A stretch of DNA of 64,000 nucleotides from Sporosarcina ureae DSM 2281 (lineage in GTDB: Bacteria; Bacillota; Bacilli; Bacillales_A; Planococcaceae). This document shows positions 1 through 8,409 of this stretch, piece by piece; position 1 is the first letter of the stretch, and each line of letters begins with the position of its first letter. The DNA lies in contig NZ_AUDQ01000007.1 in NCBI RefSeq assembly GCF_000425545.1, positions 1 to 64,000 on the forward strand. Direction: 5' to 3'. Made by a program: the position numbers and the translations under genes. The notes under the pieces are model-generated. The model saw nothing but the letters and a program-made list of their open reading frames with translations, was not told the DNA's origin and searched no databases.

Positions 1-309
1 CCCACAGGAGTGATTATACATTCGGATCAAGGGAGTGTGTATACGTCATACGCGTATCAAGCCTATATCAAGGATAACGACCTGATCGGCAGCATGTCAC
101 GTCGAGGAAACTGTTGGGACAATGCGGTGATTGAATCATTTCATTCGAGTCTGAAATCTGAAGAATTTCAATACGTTAAATTTAATTCATTACGCAATAA
201 TATTGTAGTTGAACGAGTAATTGCCTATTTAAATTATTATAATGAAGAACGTATCCAAGAAAAATTAGGCTACCTGACACCGATAAAATATGGTGTCAAA
301 GCAGCCTAA
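1..309 (+). CDS. IS3-family transposase (orfB), 3' part only
   Basis: C-terminal ~100 residues of a DDE transposase; the frame is open to the first base, so the gene begins outside the window. Visible catalytic elements are the middle Asp in HSDQGSVYTS (residues 6-15 of the visible part counted from base 1) and the final Glu in the IESFHSSLKSE stretch. The NYYNEERIQEKLGYLTP tail is typical of the IS3/IS150 group. The protein cuts and joins the element ends. Family assignment is confident; subgroup and intactness cannot be judged from this fragment. Confidence 0.93.
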   Translation, partial: PTGVIIHSDQGSVYTSYAYQAYIKDNDLIGSMSRRGNCWDNAVIESFHSSLKSEEFQYVKFNSLRNNIVVERVIAYLNYYNEERIQEKLGYLTPIKYGVKAA

Positions 310-353
310 TCATGGTGTTTTATATGTGTCTCATATCGCTAGGTCAGTCTACA
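1..353 (+). mobile_element. Right end of an IS3-family insertion sequence
   Basis: After the transposase stop at 309 the DNA continues about 44 bases to GGTCAGTCTACA, ending at 353. Read inward this is TGTAGACTGACC, a TG...CA-type terminal repeat that fits IS3 relatives. The left end lies outside, so the inverted repeat partner and the target duplication cannot be checked here. The end at 353 is inferred from the motif. Confidence 0.65.
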
Positions 354-842
354 TTGGGGATGTACAAGTGTACCTTTTTTAATGAACTCATTAAATAGTA
401 TAGGCAGTTATATAAGCGTAACATAGTAAAAAAATAAATAGTGTATTTATTGCTATGAATAAAAAGATTATGTGAATATATGATTAAACGTTCACTTTTC
501 TATGATATCATGGTTTAATAGTAAATAACTTACTAGTTAGAAAGTGAGGAGAGAGTAATAAAGATTCGAAGTTCACTTCGGTTATATGATGAATTCTTTT
601 TGAGGTTAGTATGTAATGAGTCTCGATGAAAAGGAGGAAAGGTATAATAATAGAATGAAATGATCGCTCCGACCACCATTCGTTGTAAGCGGTTTCAAAA
701 CGAAAAATAGCCTCGAAACAAATCCATACCCTCACTTCAGAAATAAAAGCACGTCTCGTAATAGAAAATTTCACTAAAAAAGAAATCATTCATGAAATGT
801 AAAAATTAGCGATGTTGCTAACTAAAAAGGGAGTTTTGGAAA
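354..842. other. Intergenic gap between IS end and ABC importer
   Basis: About 490 AT-rich bases with no convincing intact gene. A 93-codon frame on the minus strand (508-789) has no ribosome site and low-complexity composition and is not called. A short coding-like stretch on the plus strand is listed separately. No riboswitch, T-box or strong terminator was recognised, although the region precedes an amino-acid importer. Confidence 0.5.
689..802 (+). pseudogene. Possible 3' remnant of an unidentified gene
   Basis: A frame open from about 689 to the TAA at 800-802 encodes ~37 residues with normal protein composition, ending in ARLVIENFTKKEIIHEM. There is no start codon or ribosome site. It looks like the C-terminal end of a lost gene beside the IS end, possibly truncated by mobile-element activity. 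I cannot name the family and chance openness is not excluded. Confidence 0.2.
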
Positions 843-1667
843 ATGAAGAAATTCATACTGATGATCGTACTACTAGCTGTATCTGTATTAGTACTTGCCG
901 CTTGTGGTACCGATGATGAGAAAGCATCTGAAGGTACTGAAGATCAGGGCTATAAATTAGTGAATGAAGGAAAATTCACATTTGCTGCAAGCGGGCTGTA
1001 CAAACCATTTAGTTTTGAAGAAGACGGTACACTTACAGGCTTTGATATAGAAATCGGAAATGCGCTTGCTGAGAAAATGGGACTTGAAGCGAACCCCGTG
1101 ACGAATCCATTTGAAACGATTTTACAAGGGCTAGTTGGGAATAAGTTTGATGCAATTATTGGTTCTATGGCGTATACAAAAGAACGTGCAAAGCAAGCGG
1201 ACTTCACCGAGCCTTACTATTATTCGGGTGGAATGATTTTCGTTGCAAAGAATAATAACGAAATTACATCTCCTGAAGATTTAAATGGCAAGAAAATTGG
1301 TGTAGTAGCTCAGTCCACATATGAAGAACCTGCTAAAGAATTGTCGGACGATATCCAGTATTACAGTAGTGATGTAGTAGCATTAAAAGATTTAACCGTT
1401 AAAGATCGTTTAGATGCAGTGATCACCGCGGACATCGTGGGCTATGAAGCGATAGAAAACGGATTTGAAATCAAAGAGGTCGACAAGCCGATGTGGGTAG
1501 AACAACCTTCCGTCGCGGTGAATAAAGAAAATCCAGAATTAACAAAAGCGCTTGATGAGGCATTACAAAAGATGATTGACGATGGGACGTATGAGGAAAT
1601 CTCAAATAAATGGTTCGGTCGTAATTTACTTGATATTGATTTAGAAGGTGTCGAGTTATTGGAGTAA
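843..1667 (+). CDS. Amino-acid ABC transporter substrate-binding lipoprotein
   Basis: Extracytoplasmic binding protein of the polar amino acid/cystine family (SBP_bac_3), 274 residues. The N-terminus has a lipoprotein signal: basic MKK, a hydrophobic stretch and the lipobox LAAC with the modified Cys near residue 21. The mature part shows family landmarks such as GFDIEIGNALAEKMG, IIGSMAYTKERAKQADFTEPYYYSG and GKKIGVVAQSTYEE. It is the first gene of a three-gene importer (binding protein, permease, ATPase) that ends at a terminator near 3.2 kb. A GGGAG ribosome site precedes the ATG. The substrate is not decided by sequence alone; cystine, glutamine and arginine are all possible. Confidence 0.9.
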   Translation: MKKFILMIVLLAVSVLVLAACGTDDEKASEGTEDQGYKLVNEGKFTFAASGLYKPFSFEEDGTLTGFDIEIGNALAEKMGLEANPVTNPFETILQGLVGNKFDAIIGSMAYTKERAKQADFTEPYYYSGGMIFVAKNNNEITSPEDLNGKKIGVVAQSTYEEPAKELSDDIQYYSSDVVALKDLTVKDRLDAVITADIVGYEAIENGFEIKEVDKPMWVEQPSVAVNKENPELTKALDEALQKMIDDGTYEEISNKWFGRNLLDIDLEGVELLE

Positions 1668-1700
1668 ATATAATCTCCACCCATTTTTTAGAAAGTTGGT

Positions 1701-2372
1701 GTGCCGGTGCCTGAGTTTTTGATTACATTTTATGACGTATTCAAAAATACGTACAAAGGATTTTTACAAGCAGGTTTACTAACCATCGAAATCACGGCGA
1801 TCGCAGTTGTAATCGGAGTGGTCTTAGGTGTCATTTTTGCCCTAATGAAAATTTCAAACTCCAAAATACTGCAGACGATCGCAAATATTTATATTACGCT
1901 AATTCGAGGAACACCGTTAATTGTTCAGATTATGTTCCTATACTTCGGTATCACATCCATTATTGTTTTAGATAACTTTTGGGCAGGTGCCATTGCATTA
2001 GGTGTCCACAACGGTGCGTACATTGCAGAAATTTTCCGTGGATCTATTCAAGGAATTGACAAAGGGCAACGCGAAGCAAGTCTTGCACTAGGGATGAATA
2101 GTTCATTGACGATGAGACGGATCGTCTTTCCGCAAGCTTTACGTCGTGCGATTCCGCCGCTCGGAAATCAATTCATCATTACATTAAAAGATTCGTCATT
2201 AGTCTATGTCATTGGTGTATCTGAAATGTTTGGCGTGGCAAATCGTGTAGCTGCTTCTAACTTTAAACAATTCGAAACGTTTCTCGTAGTGGGTCTTTAT
2301 TATCTTATTCTCGTTCTTATTTTTAGCGCTCTATTAAGATGGTATGAGAACAAATTGGATGTGGATAAATAA
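1701..2372 (+). CDS. Amino-acid ABC transporter permease
   Basis: Membrane subunit of the HisM/GlnP type, 223 residues and several membrane segments. The EAA-type loop that contacts the ATPase is visible as [34 protein letters not shown] in pieces around residues 130-160, and the early loop [10 protein letters not shown] is diagnostic of polar amino-acid permeases. It starts with GTG 33 bases after the binding-protein stop; the ribosome site (GAAAGTTGG) is weak, which may mean translational coupling. Its stop codon overlaps the first possible ATG of the ATPase gene. Confidence 0.92.
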   Translation: MPVPEFLITFYDVFKNTYKGFLQAGLLTIEITAIAVVIGVVLGVIFALMKISNSKILQTIANIYITLIRGTPLIVQIMFLYFGITSIIVLDNFWAGAIALGVHNGAYIAEIFRGSIQGIDKGQREASLALGMNSSLTMRRIVFPQALRRAIPPLGNQFIITLKDSSLVYVIGVSEMFGVANRVAASNFKQFETFLVVGLYYLILVLIFSALLRWYENKLDVDK

Positions 2373-2386
2373 TGGGGGCAGATACG

Positions 2387-3112
2387 ATGATAAAAGCAGA
2401 AAATATTCACAAGTCATTTGGAGATTTGAAAGTGTTAAAAGGTATCGATATGGAAGTGCACCGTGGAGAAGTGGTGGTTCTCATCGGGGTCAGTGGTTCA
2501 GGAAAGAGTACCTTCTTGCGGTGTTTAAACTTTTTGGAATTGACAAATGAAGGCGTAATCACAATTGATGGAAAGCAAGTCAATCAGAAGAAAGACAATT
2601 TAGCCAAGATCCGAGCGGAAGTGGGAATGGTGTTTCAACACTTTAATTTATTTCCGCACAAAACCGTCTTAGAGAATGTGATGGAAGCGCCTTTAATGGT
2701 CAAGAAAATGGACAAAGTACAAGTGAAGAAGATGGCCCACGAGATATTAAAAAAGGTAGGGCTATCCGAAAAAGCAGCAGTCTATCCTAATAAATTATCT
2801 GGTGGTCAAAAACAACGTGTTGCGATCGCTCGAGCACTTGCCATGGAACCGAAAGTCTTATTATTCGACGAACCAACTTCTGCTTTAGACCCTGAACTTG
2901 TTGGGGAAGTGTTGCAAGTCATGCAAAACTTAGCGGAGGAAGGGATGACGATGATCGTTGTTACGCACGAAATGAAGTTTGCAAAAAATGTTGCAGATCG
3001 AGTGATTATGCTAGACGAAGGAGTCATCATCGAAGATTCTGATGCAGAGACATTCTTCAATCACTCGACAAATGAACGAACACTGCAATTTTTAGAAATG
3101 GTGGACGTTTAA
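2387..3112 (+). CDS. Amino-acid ABC transporter ATP-binding protein
   Basis: ATPase of the GlnQ/HisP type, 241 residues from the chosen start. Walker A is GVSGSGKST, the Q-loop follows as [17 protein letters not shown], the signature is [15 protein letters not shown] and Walker B is [12 protein letters not shown] with the catalytic Glu, then the switch His in VVTHEM. An in-frame ATG at 2372 overlaps the permease stop. The ATG at 2387 ([12 protein letters not shown]) is preferred because GGGGGC lies seven bases upstream and it matches the usual family N-terminus. Last gene of the importer operon. Confidence 0.93.
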   Translation: MIKAENIHKSFGDLKVLKGIDMEVHRGEVVVLIGVSGSGKSTFLRCLNFLELTNEGVITIDGKQVNQKKDNLAKIRAEVGMVFQHFNLFPHKTVLENVMEAPLMVKKMDKVQVKKMAHEILKKVGLSEKAAVYPNKLSGGQKQRVAIARALAMEPKVLLFDEPTSALDPELVGEVLQVMQNLAEEGMTMIVVTHEMKFAKNVADRVIMLDEGVIIEDSDAETFFNHSTNERTLQFLEMVDV

Positions 3113-3142
3113 GATCAATCAAAGCTCTATTTCGAATTTTAC

Positions 3143-3198
3143 AAGAGGTACTAGATTCCCGAACAGCTCCATGTTCAGGTTTCTGGTACCTCTTTTAT
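3143..3198 (+). terminator. Rho-independent terminator of amino-acid importer operon
   Basis: AAGAGGTAC pairs with GTACCTCTT, with a second small GAAC/GTTC hairpin inside the loop, followed by TTTTATTA. It lies ~30 bases after the ATPase stop. Confidence 0.8.
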
Positions 3199-3382
3199 TA
3201 CGTGTAAAGAAACTTCATGGTTGCTAAATTAGGAGTTTTTAAGGAGTTATTCTATTTGCGTTTTATTGGACAACTAAAGGGCAAAATAAAAGTAAAGATG
3301 TATATAGAAAACTTCTACTAGTCTACAGATCACCTATTTTGTAAGACATTACATTGTGAAACAGAAAGGAGAAATACAATTT

Positions 3383-3850
3383 ATGAAAAGTTACGGAAGA
3401 TTTTTAGCTATGATTGCAACCTCTACTGTTGTGATGTTTGGACTCATGTACGTAAACACCTATGCATTCGATCACGTGTTTTTTAGTGAAACACGTCTGT
3501 ATATGGCCTTGTTGATGGGGGCTGTGATGGCGGTGATCATGATGGGGTATATGTGGAAAATGTATGAGAATAAAAAGATGAATGCGGGGATCATGGCGGC
3601 AAGCGTCATCATATTCGCTTTATCTTTATTTTTAATCCGAAGTCAGACCACAGTAGACGACACTTCCTGGATGAAAGCGATGATACCTCATCATTCCATC
3701 GCGATTTTGACTAGCGAACGAGCAAATATTTCTGACCCGCGTGTAAAAGATTTAGCGGATGGAATCATTGAAACGCAGAGAAAAGAAATTAAAGAAATGA
3801 AAGAGCTGATTGACGATTTGAAGAAGAAAGATGAGAAGAAGGAAGACTAA
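3383..3850 (+). CDS. DUF305 membrane protein
   Basis: 155-residue protein with three predicted membrane segments in the first ~90 residues, then a DUF305 core with the typical MIPHHSIAI motif (His pair) and a charged helical tail rich in Lys/Glu. DUF305 proteins are often found with metal-handling genes and are thought to bind metal through the His pair; the role here is unknown. The ATG at 3383 is chosen because AAAGGAG precedes it by ~11 bases. A GTG at 3356 gives nine more residues but has no ribosome site. It stands alone between two terminators. Confidence 0.85.
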   Translation: MKSYGRFLAMIATSTVVMFGLMYVNTYAFDHVFFSETRLYMALLMGAVMAVIMMGYMWKMYENKKMNAGIMAASVIIFALSLFLIRSQTTVDDTSWMKAMIPHHSIAILTSERANISDPRVKDLADGIIETQRKEIKEMKELIDDLKKKDEKKED

Positions 3851-3861
3851 GCGCACTGAAC

Positions 3862-3900
3862 GTACCGGTTTCTTAAAGTGTAAGAAATCGGTACTTTTTA
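3862..3900 (+). terminator. Terminator after DUF305 gene
   Basis: Near-perfect 14-bp stem, GTACCGGTTTCTTA against TAAGAAATCGGTAC, five-base loop, then TTTTTATTAT. Confidence 0.88.
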
Positions 3901-3952
3901 TTATGTAAAATTTCTAAAGAATATAGCGAGAGATATGGAGACTCCTGAATAA

Positions 3953-4039
3953 GATCTGTACGTAAGAGATTTCCCAGGAAACGTTGAAGCTTTCGAAATA
4001 TATACCGATGCTATTTTAGCTAATCTAGCGGAGCAATAG
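3953..4039 (+). pseudogene. Possible C-terminal gene remnant
   Basis: A 28-codon frame bounded by TAA at 3950 and TAG at 4037 reads DLYVRDFPGNVEAFEIYTDA then ILANLAEQ. The composition is protein-like, but there is no start codon, ribosome site or promoter. It may be the end of a deleted gene upstream of the catalase. Family not recognised. Confidence 0.2.
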
Positions 4040-4134
4040 AACGGATTTTCACTCGAAGTATATGTGATTAACTTCTGATGATTCTGGCCATACTGTCAGG
4101 AGAAATAGCAAGCACTTTGTTGAGGAGGAATACA

Positions 4135-5781
4135 GTGGAAAAGAAACAACCTAAAAAGAATGACGGTCAAATGGAAGAGCGAGAAATACTTACGACGCGC
4201 CAAGGGCATCCCGTCCAGGACAATCAAAACATCAGAACAATTGGCGACCGTGGCCCTGCTACGCTAGAGAATTATCATTTTATCGAAAAAATCTCTCATT
4301 TTGATCGTGAGGAAATACCTGAACGAGTAGTCCATGCAAGAGGCTCGGGTGCGTTTGGTTACTTTGAGACATATGGGAAAGCTGGGAATGAGCCCGTTGA
4401 AAAGTACACCCGTGCCAAAGTGTTTTCGGGTGCTGGAAAAAGAACGCCTTTAGTCGCACGTTTCTCTACTGTAGCGGGTGCTAAAGATTCGCCCGAAACG
4501 GCACGAGATCCGCGAGGCTTTGCGGTGAAGATGTATACAGAAGATGGCAACTGGGACTTAGTGGGAAATAATTTGAAGATATTTTTCATTCGGGATGCGA
4601 TGAAGTTCCCTGATATGATTCACGCATTCAAAGCTGATCCAGCTTCCAATATACCGCATCCGCAACGCATGTTTGATTTTGTGTCTCGATCGCCAGAATC
4701 TATTCATATGATCACATTTTTGTTTTCACCATGGGGCATTCCCGCAACGTATCGTCACATGCAAGGCTCAGGTGTGAATACATACAAGTGGGTCAATGAC
4801 AAAGGCGAAGCGGTTCTAGTGAAGTATCATTGGGAGCCAAAGCAAGGTATCCGTAATTTAACACAGGAAGATGCCGATGCGGTACAGGCAAAAAACGTTG
4901 CACATGCGACGCAAGATTTATCTGAAGCAATCGAACGTAAAGAGTACCCTGAATGGGAACTTTTTGTGCAAATTATGGAAGATGGGTATCACCCAGAATT
5001 GGATTTTGATCCGCTTGATAATACAAAGCTTTGGCCGGAAGAACAGTTTCCTTGGCTGCCAGTAGGGAAGATGGTGTTAGATCGCAACCCTGATGACTTC
5101 CATATGGACATTGAGCAAGCGGCTTTTGGAACTGGAGTACTTGTAGATGGAATGGATTTTTCAGACGATAAAATGCTTCAAGGCCGTACATTCTCGTATT
5201 CCGATACACAACGTCATCGAATCGGCACGAATTATCTCCAGTTGCCTGTAAATGCACCGAAAAGAGAGGTCCGGACAAACCAGCAACGTGGTCAAATGGA
5301 CCAACGCGACGCCAACGAGTCGGGAGACAATCCACATATTAATTATGAACCATCCATGCTCGGTGGATTTCGAGAAGCAACAGGGGAAAGCCGGCCTCCG
5401 CACAGACCTACGTATAACGCAGCGGCAATGAGCGCGCCAATTGACCGACCGAATAATTATGGGCAAGCAGGCGAGACGTTCCGACAGTTTGAAGAATGGG
5501 AACGAGAGGAATTAATCAATAATCTTTCCGATGCGCTCGCAGCGTGTGATGTACGCATACAAAAAGCGATGATCGAACACTTTACGCAAGCGGATTATGA
5601 ATACGGGCGTCTTGTACAAGCGGGTATTGAACAGAAAATAAAAGAACTGGAAGGATCGGCGGCAGAACCTAACATCCCTGGTCGTGAGTCAGGTCAATCA
5701 AAATTTGGACAGGGCACACCTGATTCTAAAACGGCTGTGAAAGATGCAGTGGACAAAGGCCATGAAGCAGATCCTTATTGA
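4135..5781 (+). CDS. katA: Haem catalase
   Basis: Monofunctional catalase, 548 residues, converts hydrogen peroxide to water and oxygen in the cytoplasm. The distal active-site His lies in [15 protein letters not shown] (~residue 65), followed by [30 protein letters not shown] and the proximal haem-ligand region [17 protein letters not shown] with the Tyr ligand. The tail after ~480 is a short helical extension, as in Bacillus KatA-type enzymes. Start: the GTG at 4135 has GAGGAGG six bases upstream; the longer frame from 4078 has no ribosome site. A PerR-type box was looked for upstream and not seen. Monocistronic, with a hairpin terminator near 5.9 kb. Confidence 0.96.
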   Translation: MEKKQPKKNDGQMEEREILTTRQGHPVQDNQNIRTIGDRGPATLENYHFIEKISHFDREEIPERVVHARGSGAFGYFETYGKAGNEPVEKYTRAKVFSGAGKRTPLVARFSTVAGAKDSPETARDPRGFAVKMYTEDGNWDLVGNNLKIFFIRDAMKFPDMIHAFKADPASNIPHPQRMFDFVSRSPESIHMITFLFSPWGIPATYRHMQGSGVNTYKWVNDKGEAVLVKYHWEPKQGIRNLTQEDADAVQAKNVAHATQDLSEAIERKEYPEWELFVQIMEDGYHPELDFDPLDNTKLWPEEQFPWLPVGKMVLDRNPDDFHMDIEQAAFGTGVLVDGMDFSDDKMLQGRTFSYSDTQRHRIGTNYLQLPVNAPKREVRTNQQRGQMDQRDANESGDNPHINYEPSMLGGFREATGESRPPHRPTYNAAAMSAPIDRPNNYGQAGETFRQFEEWEREELINNLSDALAACDVRIQKAMIEHFTQADYEYGRLVQAGIEQKIKELEGSAAEPNIPGRESGQSKFGQGTPDSKTAVKDAVDKGHEADPY

Positions 5782-5840
5782 TGAAAAGGTTTAGCGTCTT
5801 TTATCTAAGCTGAAATATGGTGTGAATGAAGAGTGAGTAG

Positions 5841-5908
5841 CATCTGTATAGGAAACAAATGTGATTGTGCAAGCAACTACATTTGTATCGTATATAGATG
5901 TTTTTTTC
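5841..5908 (+). terminator. Terminator downstream of katA
   Basis: CATCTGTATA...ACAAATGT pairs imperfectly with ACATTTGT...TATATAGATG, followed by seven Ts. Confidence 0.7.
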
Positions 5909-5958
5909 ATTTTCCAATCCTATTTATCACTTTGACGGTTTTATGCAGAGTTTAATAA

Positions 5959-6021
5959 AGTAAATGACAGAGTAGTTAGAATATTCAATGGAGAAATGAT
6001 ATACTTTATACTAAGTAGTGT
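5959..6021 (+). repeat. Orphan copy of Rpn-transposase promoter region
   Basis: A 63-bp gap-free match to 12934-12996, about 50 of 63 bases identical by eye, including the 10-base core ATATACTTTA. At the second site the block sits directly in front of an Rpn/PD-(D/E)XK transposase gene. Here no such gene follows. Probably a relic of a lost copy. Confidence 0.6.
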
Positions 6022-6144
6022 CTGTAGGCGATTGCACGGAATGAGTAACATATGCAAAAGATGCAAGTGGAACTAGAGTAGAATACTTGTTTTCATGATA
6101 AAAATATCACTTACAACCCGCTAAAAAGATGGGGAGGTGAAGTT

Positions 6145-6351
6145 GTGAATAAGACCTTTTGGATTCCATTAATAGTTTCATTTGGAACGATGATAGTACT
6201 CTATATCATAGGCTTTATAGCGAATATAGATAGTCTTATATTTAATATTTCACTCTCGCATACTGAGATTTCACTAGTACCGATCGGTGTTGGCATAGTC
6301 ATGGGGTTTATTAGTGAACGGATAATCAAATCGAAATCACATGCCAATTAA
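6145..6351 (+). CDS. Small two-helix membrane protein, unknown function
   Basis: 68 residues with two hydrophobic segments (about 7-28 and 43-58) and a short basic tail; no family recognised. A good ribosome site (GGGAGGTG) precedes the GTG start, which supports a real gene. It lies downstream of the orphan promoter-like repeat at 5959-6021 and could be transcribed from it. No terminator was recognised after it. Confidence 0.6.
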   Translation: MNKTFWIPLIVSFGTMIVLYIIGFIANIDSLIFNISLSHTEISLVPIGVGIVMGFISERIIKSKSHAN

Positions 6352-6504
6352 TCTTAAATTAGAGCATGATCTAGCATCGCACGTAGAGTAGTAGTTATTT
6401 TTCAAAAAATGCAAGTAGTTATTTATAGTGAAGTATGTAGTGGCTACCGTTGTTCAACGAGCGAAATACGAAAAATCATACTATGTAAAAGGGGGGCACA
6501 GTGT

Positions 6505-6957
6505 ATGAATATTTCTAAAATAGATGAAATCAATAGTCTTTATCGAAGATTAATAGACACGTGGAACAACCGTGATGCAAAAGGAATGGCTGAACTATTT
6601 ACAGAACAAGGAATTCAAATTGGTTTTGATGGAAGCAAAATGGTTGGACGAGAAGATATCTTATCGCATCTCGCATCCATCTTTGAAAATCACCCCACTG
6701 CCCCTTTTGTAACTAAAGTAAAAGACGTTCGGGCAGTAGGAACAGATACGGCAATAGTACAAGCTATCGCAGGGATGATTCCACCTGGAAAAACAGATAT
6801 TGAGCCCACAGTAAACGCCCTTCAAACTCTTGTCACAGTTAACAAAGACGGTAATTGGAAAATTGAGCTCTTCCAAAATACGCCCGCTCAATTTCATGGG
6901 AGACCAGAACTAGTTGAGCAAATGACAGATGAGTTAAGGCGATTAATTAACGAATGA
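6505..6957 (+). CDS. SgcJ/EcaC-type SnoaL-like (NTF2-fold) protein
   Basis: 150 residues with the cone-shaped NTF2/SnoaL fold pattern: an N-terminal helix (INSLYRRLIDTWNNRDAKGM), then AELFTEQGIQIGFDGSKMVG, a helix and a strand-rich half with WKIELFQNTPAQFHGRPE. Proteins of this group are small hydrolase/isomerase-like enzymes or ligand binders, and the true activity is unknown. The ATG at 6505 follows AAAGGGGGG; the upstream extension from 6409 has no ribosome site. Stands alone. Confidence 0.8.
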   Translation: MNISKIDEINSLYRRLIDTWNNRDAKGMAELFTEQGIQIGFDGSKMVGREDILSHLASIFENHPTAPFVTKVKDVRAVGTDTAIVQAIAGMIPPGKTDIEPTVNALQTLVTVNKDGNWKIELFQNTPAQFHGRPELVEQMTDELRRLINE

Positions 6958-7014
6958 TAAAGTCGTAACCGCGTCATGTATTTTGGCCATGAAGTGGAGA
7001 AACTTTACTTCGTG

Positions 7015-7337
7015 CTAATCATTATCTATCTCTATATATCCTTTAAGAGCGAGCAGGTTTTCGTCCCAATATGGTCCAAAGAAACTAAGCCAGTCCCTCA
7101 ATTCAATCAATGGTTCGGAAGTAAGCGTATAGCGGATTTCATGTCCCACTTCTGACGTCTAACAAGCCTCGCATTAAAGAGAATGTGAAGATGCTGATTT
7201 ACTGCTGTACGGCTTAAATGATAGAACTCCACACTATCAGTTATGGATCATTCTTTTTCAGCAAGCAATTTTAACAGACTACGACGAGTTGGATCAGAAA
7301 TTGCTTGGGAAATATCTTGCTTAGATGATTTCTCCAC
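7015..7337 (-). pseudogene. ArsR-family regulator, broken by a stop and a frameshift
   Basis: Reading the minus strand from GTG at 7337 gives SKQDISQAISDPTRRSLLKL, the start of an ArsR winged helix. An in-frame TGA follows, then SRTAVNQHLHIL, the recognition helix. A one-base shift near the KWDM/EVGHE junction is needed to continue into EVGHEIRYTLTSEPLIELRD and LSFFGPYWDENLLALKGYIE. Two independent lesions make a functional product unlikely. It begins two bases after the stop of the SRPBCC remnant, the usual bicistronic pairing of these families. Confidence 0.82.
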
Positions 7338-7339
7338 AC

Positions 7340-7605
7340 TTAAGCCTTTAGTACGGCAGGAAGTTTCTCTTTTACAATACGTTCCCAACCGCTCTCCATA
7401 AATCCACGAACAACTGTGTGAGGTTGTTCAAATTCGGATACTTTACAAGGTGAGTCTCCAAATTGCTCTGTATGAAGTGCAAATTCATATCCTACAATTG
7501 GTTTAAGTGAATATGGCATCCACCATGCAGCAATGCCATACTTTTTCAAGCGGCGTTAAGTATAACAGTTTTACGAATATCTTCTAATTTTTCTTGTGAA
7601 TTCAT
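7340..7605 (-). pseudogene. SRPBCC (AHSA1-like) protein, broken
   Basis: A good ribosome site (AGGAAG) precedes ATG at 7605: MNSQEKLEDIRKTVILNA, then an in-frame TGA. The frame resumes with GIAAWWMPYSLKPIVGYEF and then jumps from SPCKV to EFEQPHTVVRGFMESGWERI. The family is normally ~140-150 residues, so ~50 residues of the centre are missing. A premature stop plus an internal deletion mean it is dead. The partner ArsR gene downstream is also broken. Confidence 0.82.
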
Positions 7606-7841
7606 GATTCATACTTCCTATCTAAATATTGACATTTGGTATCGATGTGAAAAAACTATGACTATTTGATTAAACATCATTACTTAAACAAAAACGAGAG
7701 TTTGGCTCGAGTCGCTCTGATTTCCATGTTGCTGACGAATATCTGCTCTGCGTATTGGATGACTGATTGGATTCATTGAAGCATATAGATTGAAGGTGAT
7801 TGATCGAAAAAGGCGAATGAGTAAAGTAGGAGGGAATATAC

Positions 7842-8210
7842 ATGAATAAAGGACAAGCTCAATCGAACGAGAATGCTGGGAAGAAAGAGTATATCGAAAC
7901 ACCTGTTAAAACGATTTTTAATAAATTTGCCAACCAAAAAGACGTGACCTTCATATACGGAGAACCGATTGAACTTGGTTTGCAAAAAGTAGTCCCTGTG
8001 GCGAAAGTTAAATATGCAGTAGGTGGGGGTGGTGACGGTAGTGGAGGGGAAGGTGGAGGCGGTGCTTTTACAATTAAACCCATTGGCGTCTATGTAATTA
8101 CACCAGACCAGGTGAAGTTTGAGTCTACGTTGGATGTGAAGAAACTCACTGCGTTGACTGTGGTTGTTGGTGGAGTTCTAGGTTTATTGGCACTTTGCAA
8201 GGGGAAATGA
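7842..8210 (+). CDS. GerW-family spore protein (YtfJ-like)
   Basis: 122 residues of the GerW/YtfJ family, sporulation proteins found in forespore and spore preparations. Landmarks: VKTIFNKFANQKDVTFIYGEPIE in pieces near residues 23-45, VPVAKVKYAVGGGG, a Gly-rich loop (about 59-77), then FTIKPIGVYVITPDQVKF and a hydrophobic C-terminus. The ribosome site GGAGGG precedes the ATG. The Gly-rich loop is longer than its surroundings suggest but normal for the family. Its presence supports a spore former. The gene stands alone. Confidence 0.85.
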   Translation: MNKGQAQSNENAGKKEYIETPVKTIFNKFANQKDVTFIYGEPIELGLQKVVPVAKVKYAVGGGGDGSGGEGGGGAFTIKPIGVYVITPDQVKFESTLDVKKLTALTVVVGGVLGLLALCKGK

Positions 8211-8287
8211 ACGAAGCTCGAAAAAGTTATAGCTGTTCGATTTGTTCCATTCATTACGCTAATCTAATTTTTGAAATCAAAACTTTT

Positions 8288-8332
8288 AGAGCGTGTCTTC
8301 TAGGTAACTTACTAACCTAGAAGACACGCTCT
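8288..8332. terminator. Bidirectional hairpin between convergent genes
   Basis: Perfect 18-bp stem, AGAGCGTGTCTTCTAGGT against its complement, around a 9-base loop. It separates the plus-strand GerW gene from the minus-strand AI-2E transporter gene. The T tracts are weak on both sides. Confidence 0.75.
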
Positions 8333-8409
8333 ATTATTCAACACCCTATGGACTATGGAAAGAGGAGCTGTCTCATTTCGGGCTTGTACTTTTCCGTGAG
8401 CAGCATAAT

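Noticed and set aside
508-789. 93-codon minus-strand frame near the IS end
   Set aside because: No ribosome site or recognisable domain; antisense to a more protein-like short frame.
354-842. T-box, S-box or lysine-type riboswitch upstream of the amino-acid importer
   Set aside because: No conserved T-box sequence, terminator hairpin or riboswitch core could be seen.
3911-4134. PerR box search upstream of katA
   Set aside because: No sequence close to TTATAATNATTATAA was found.
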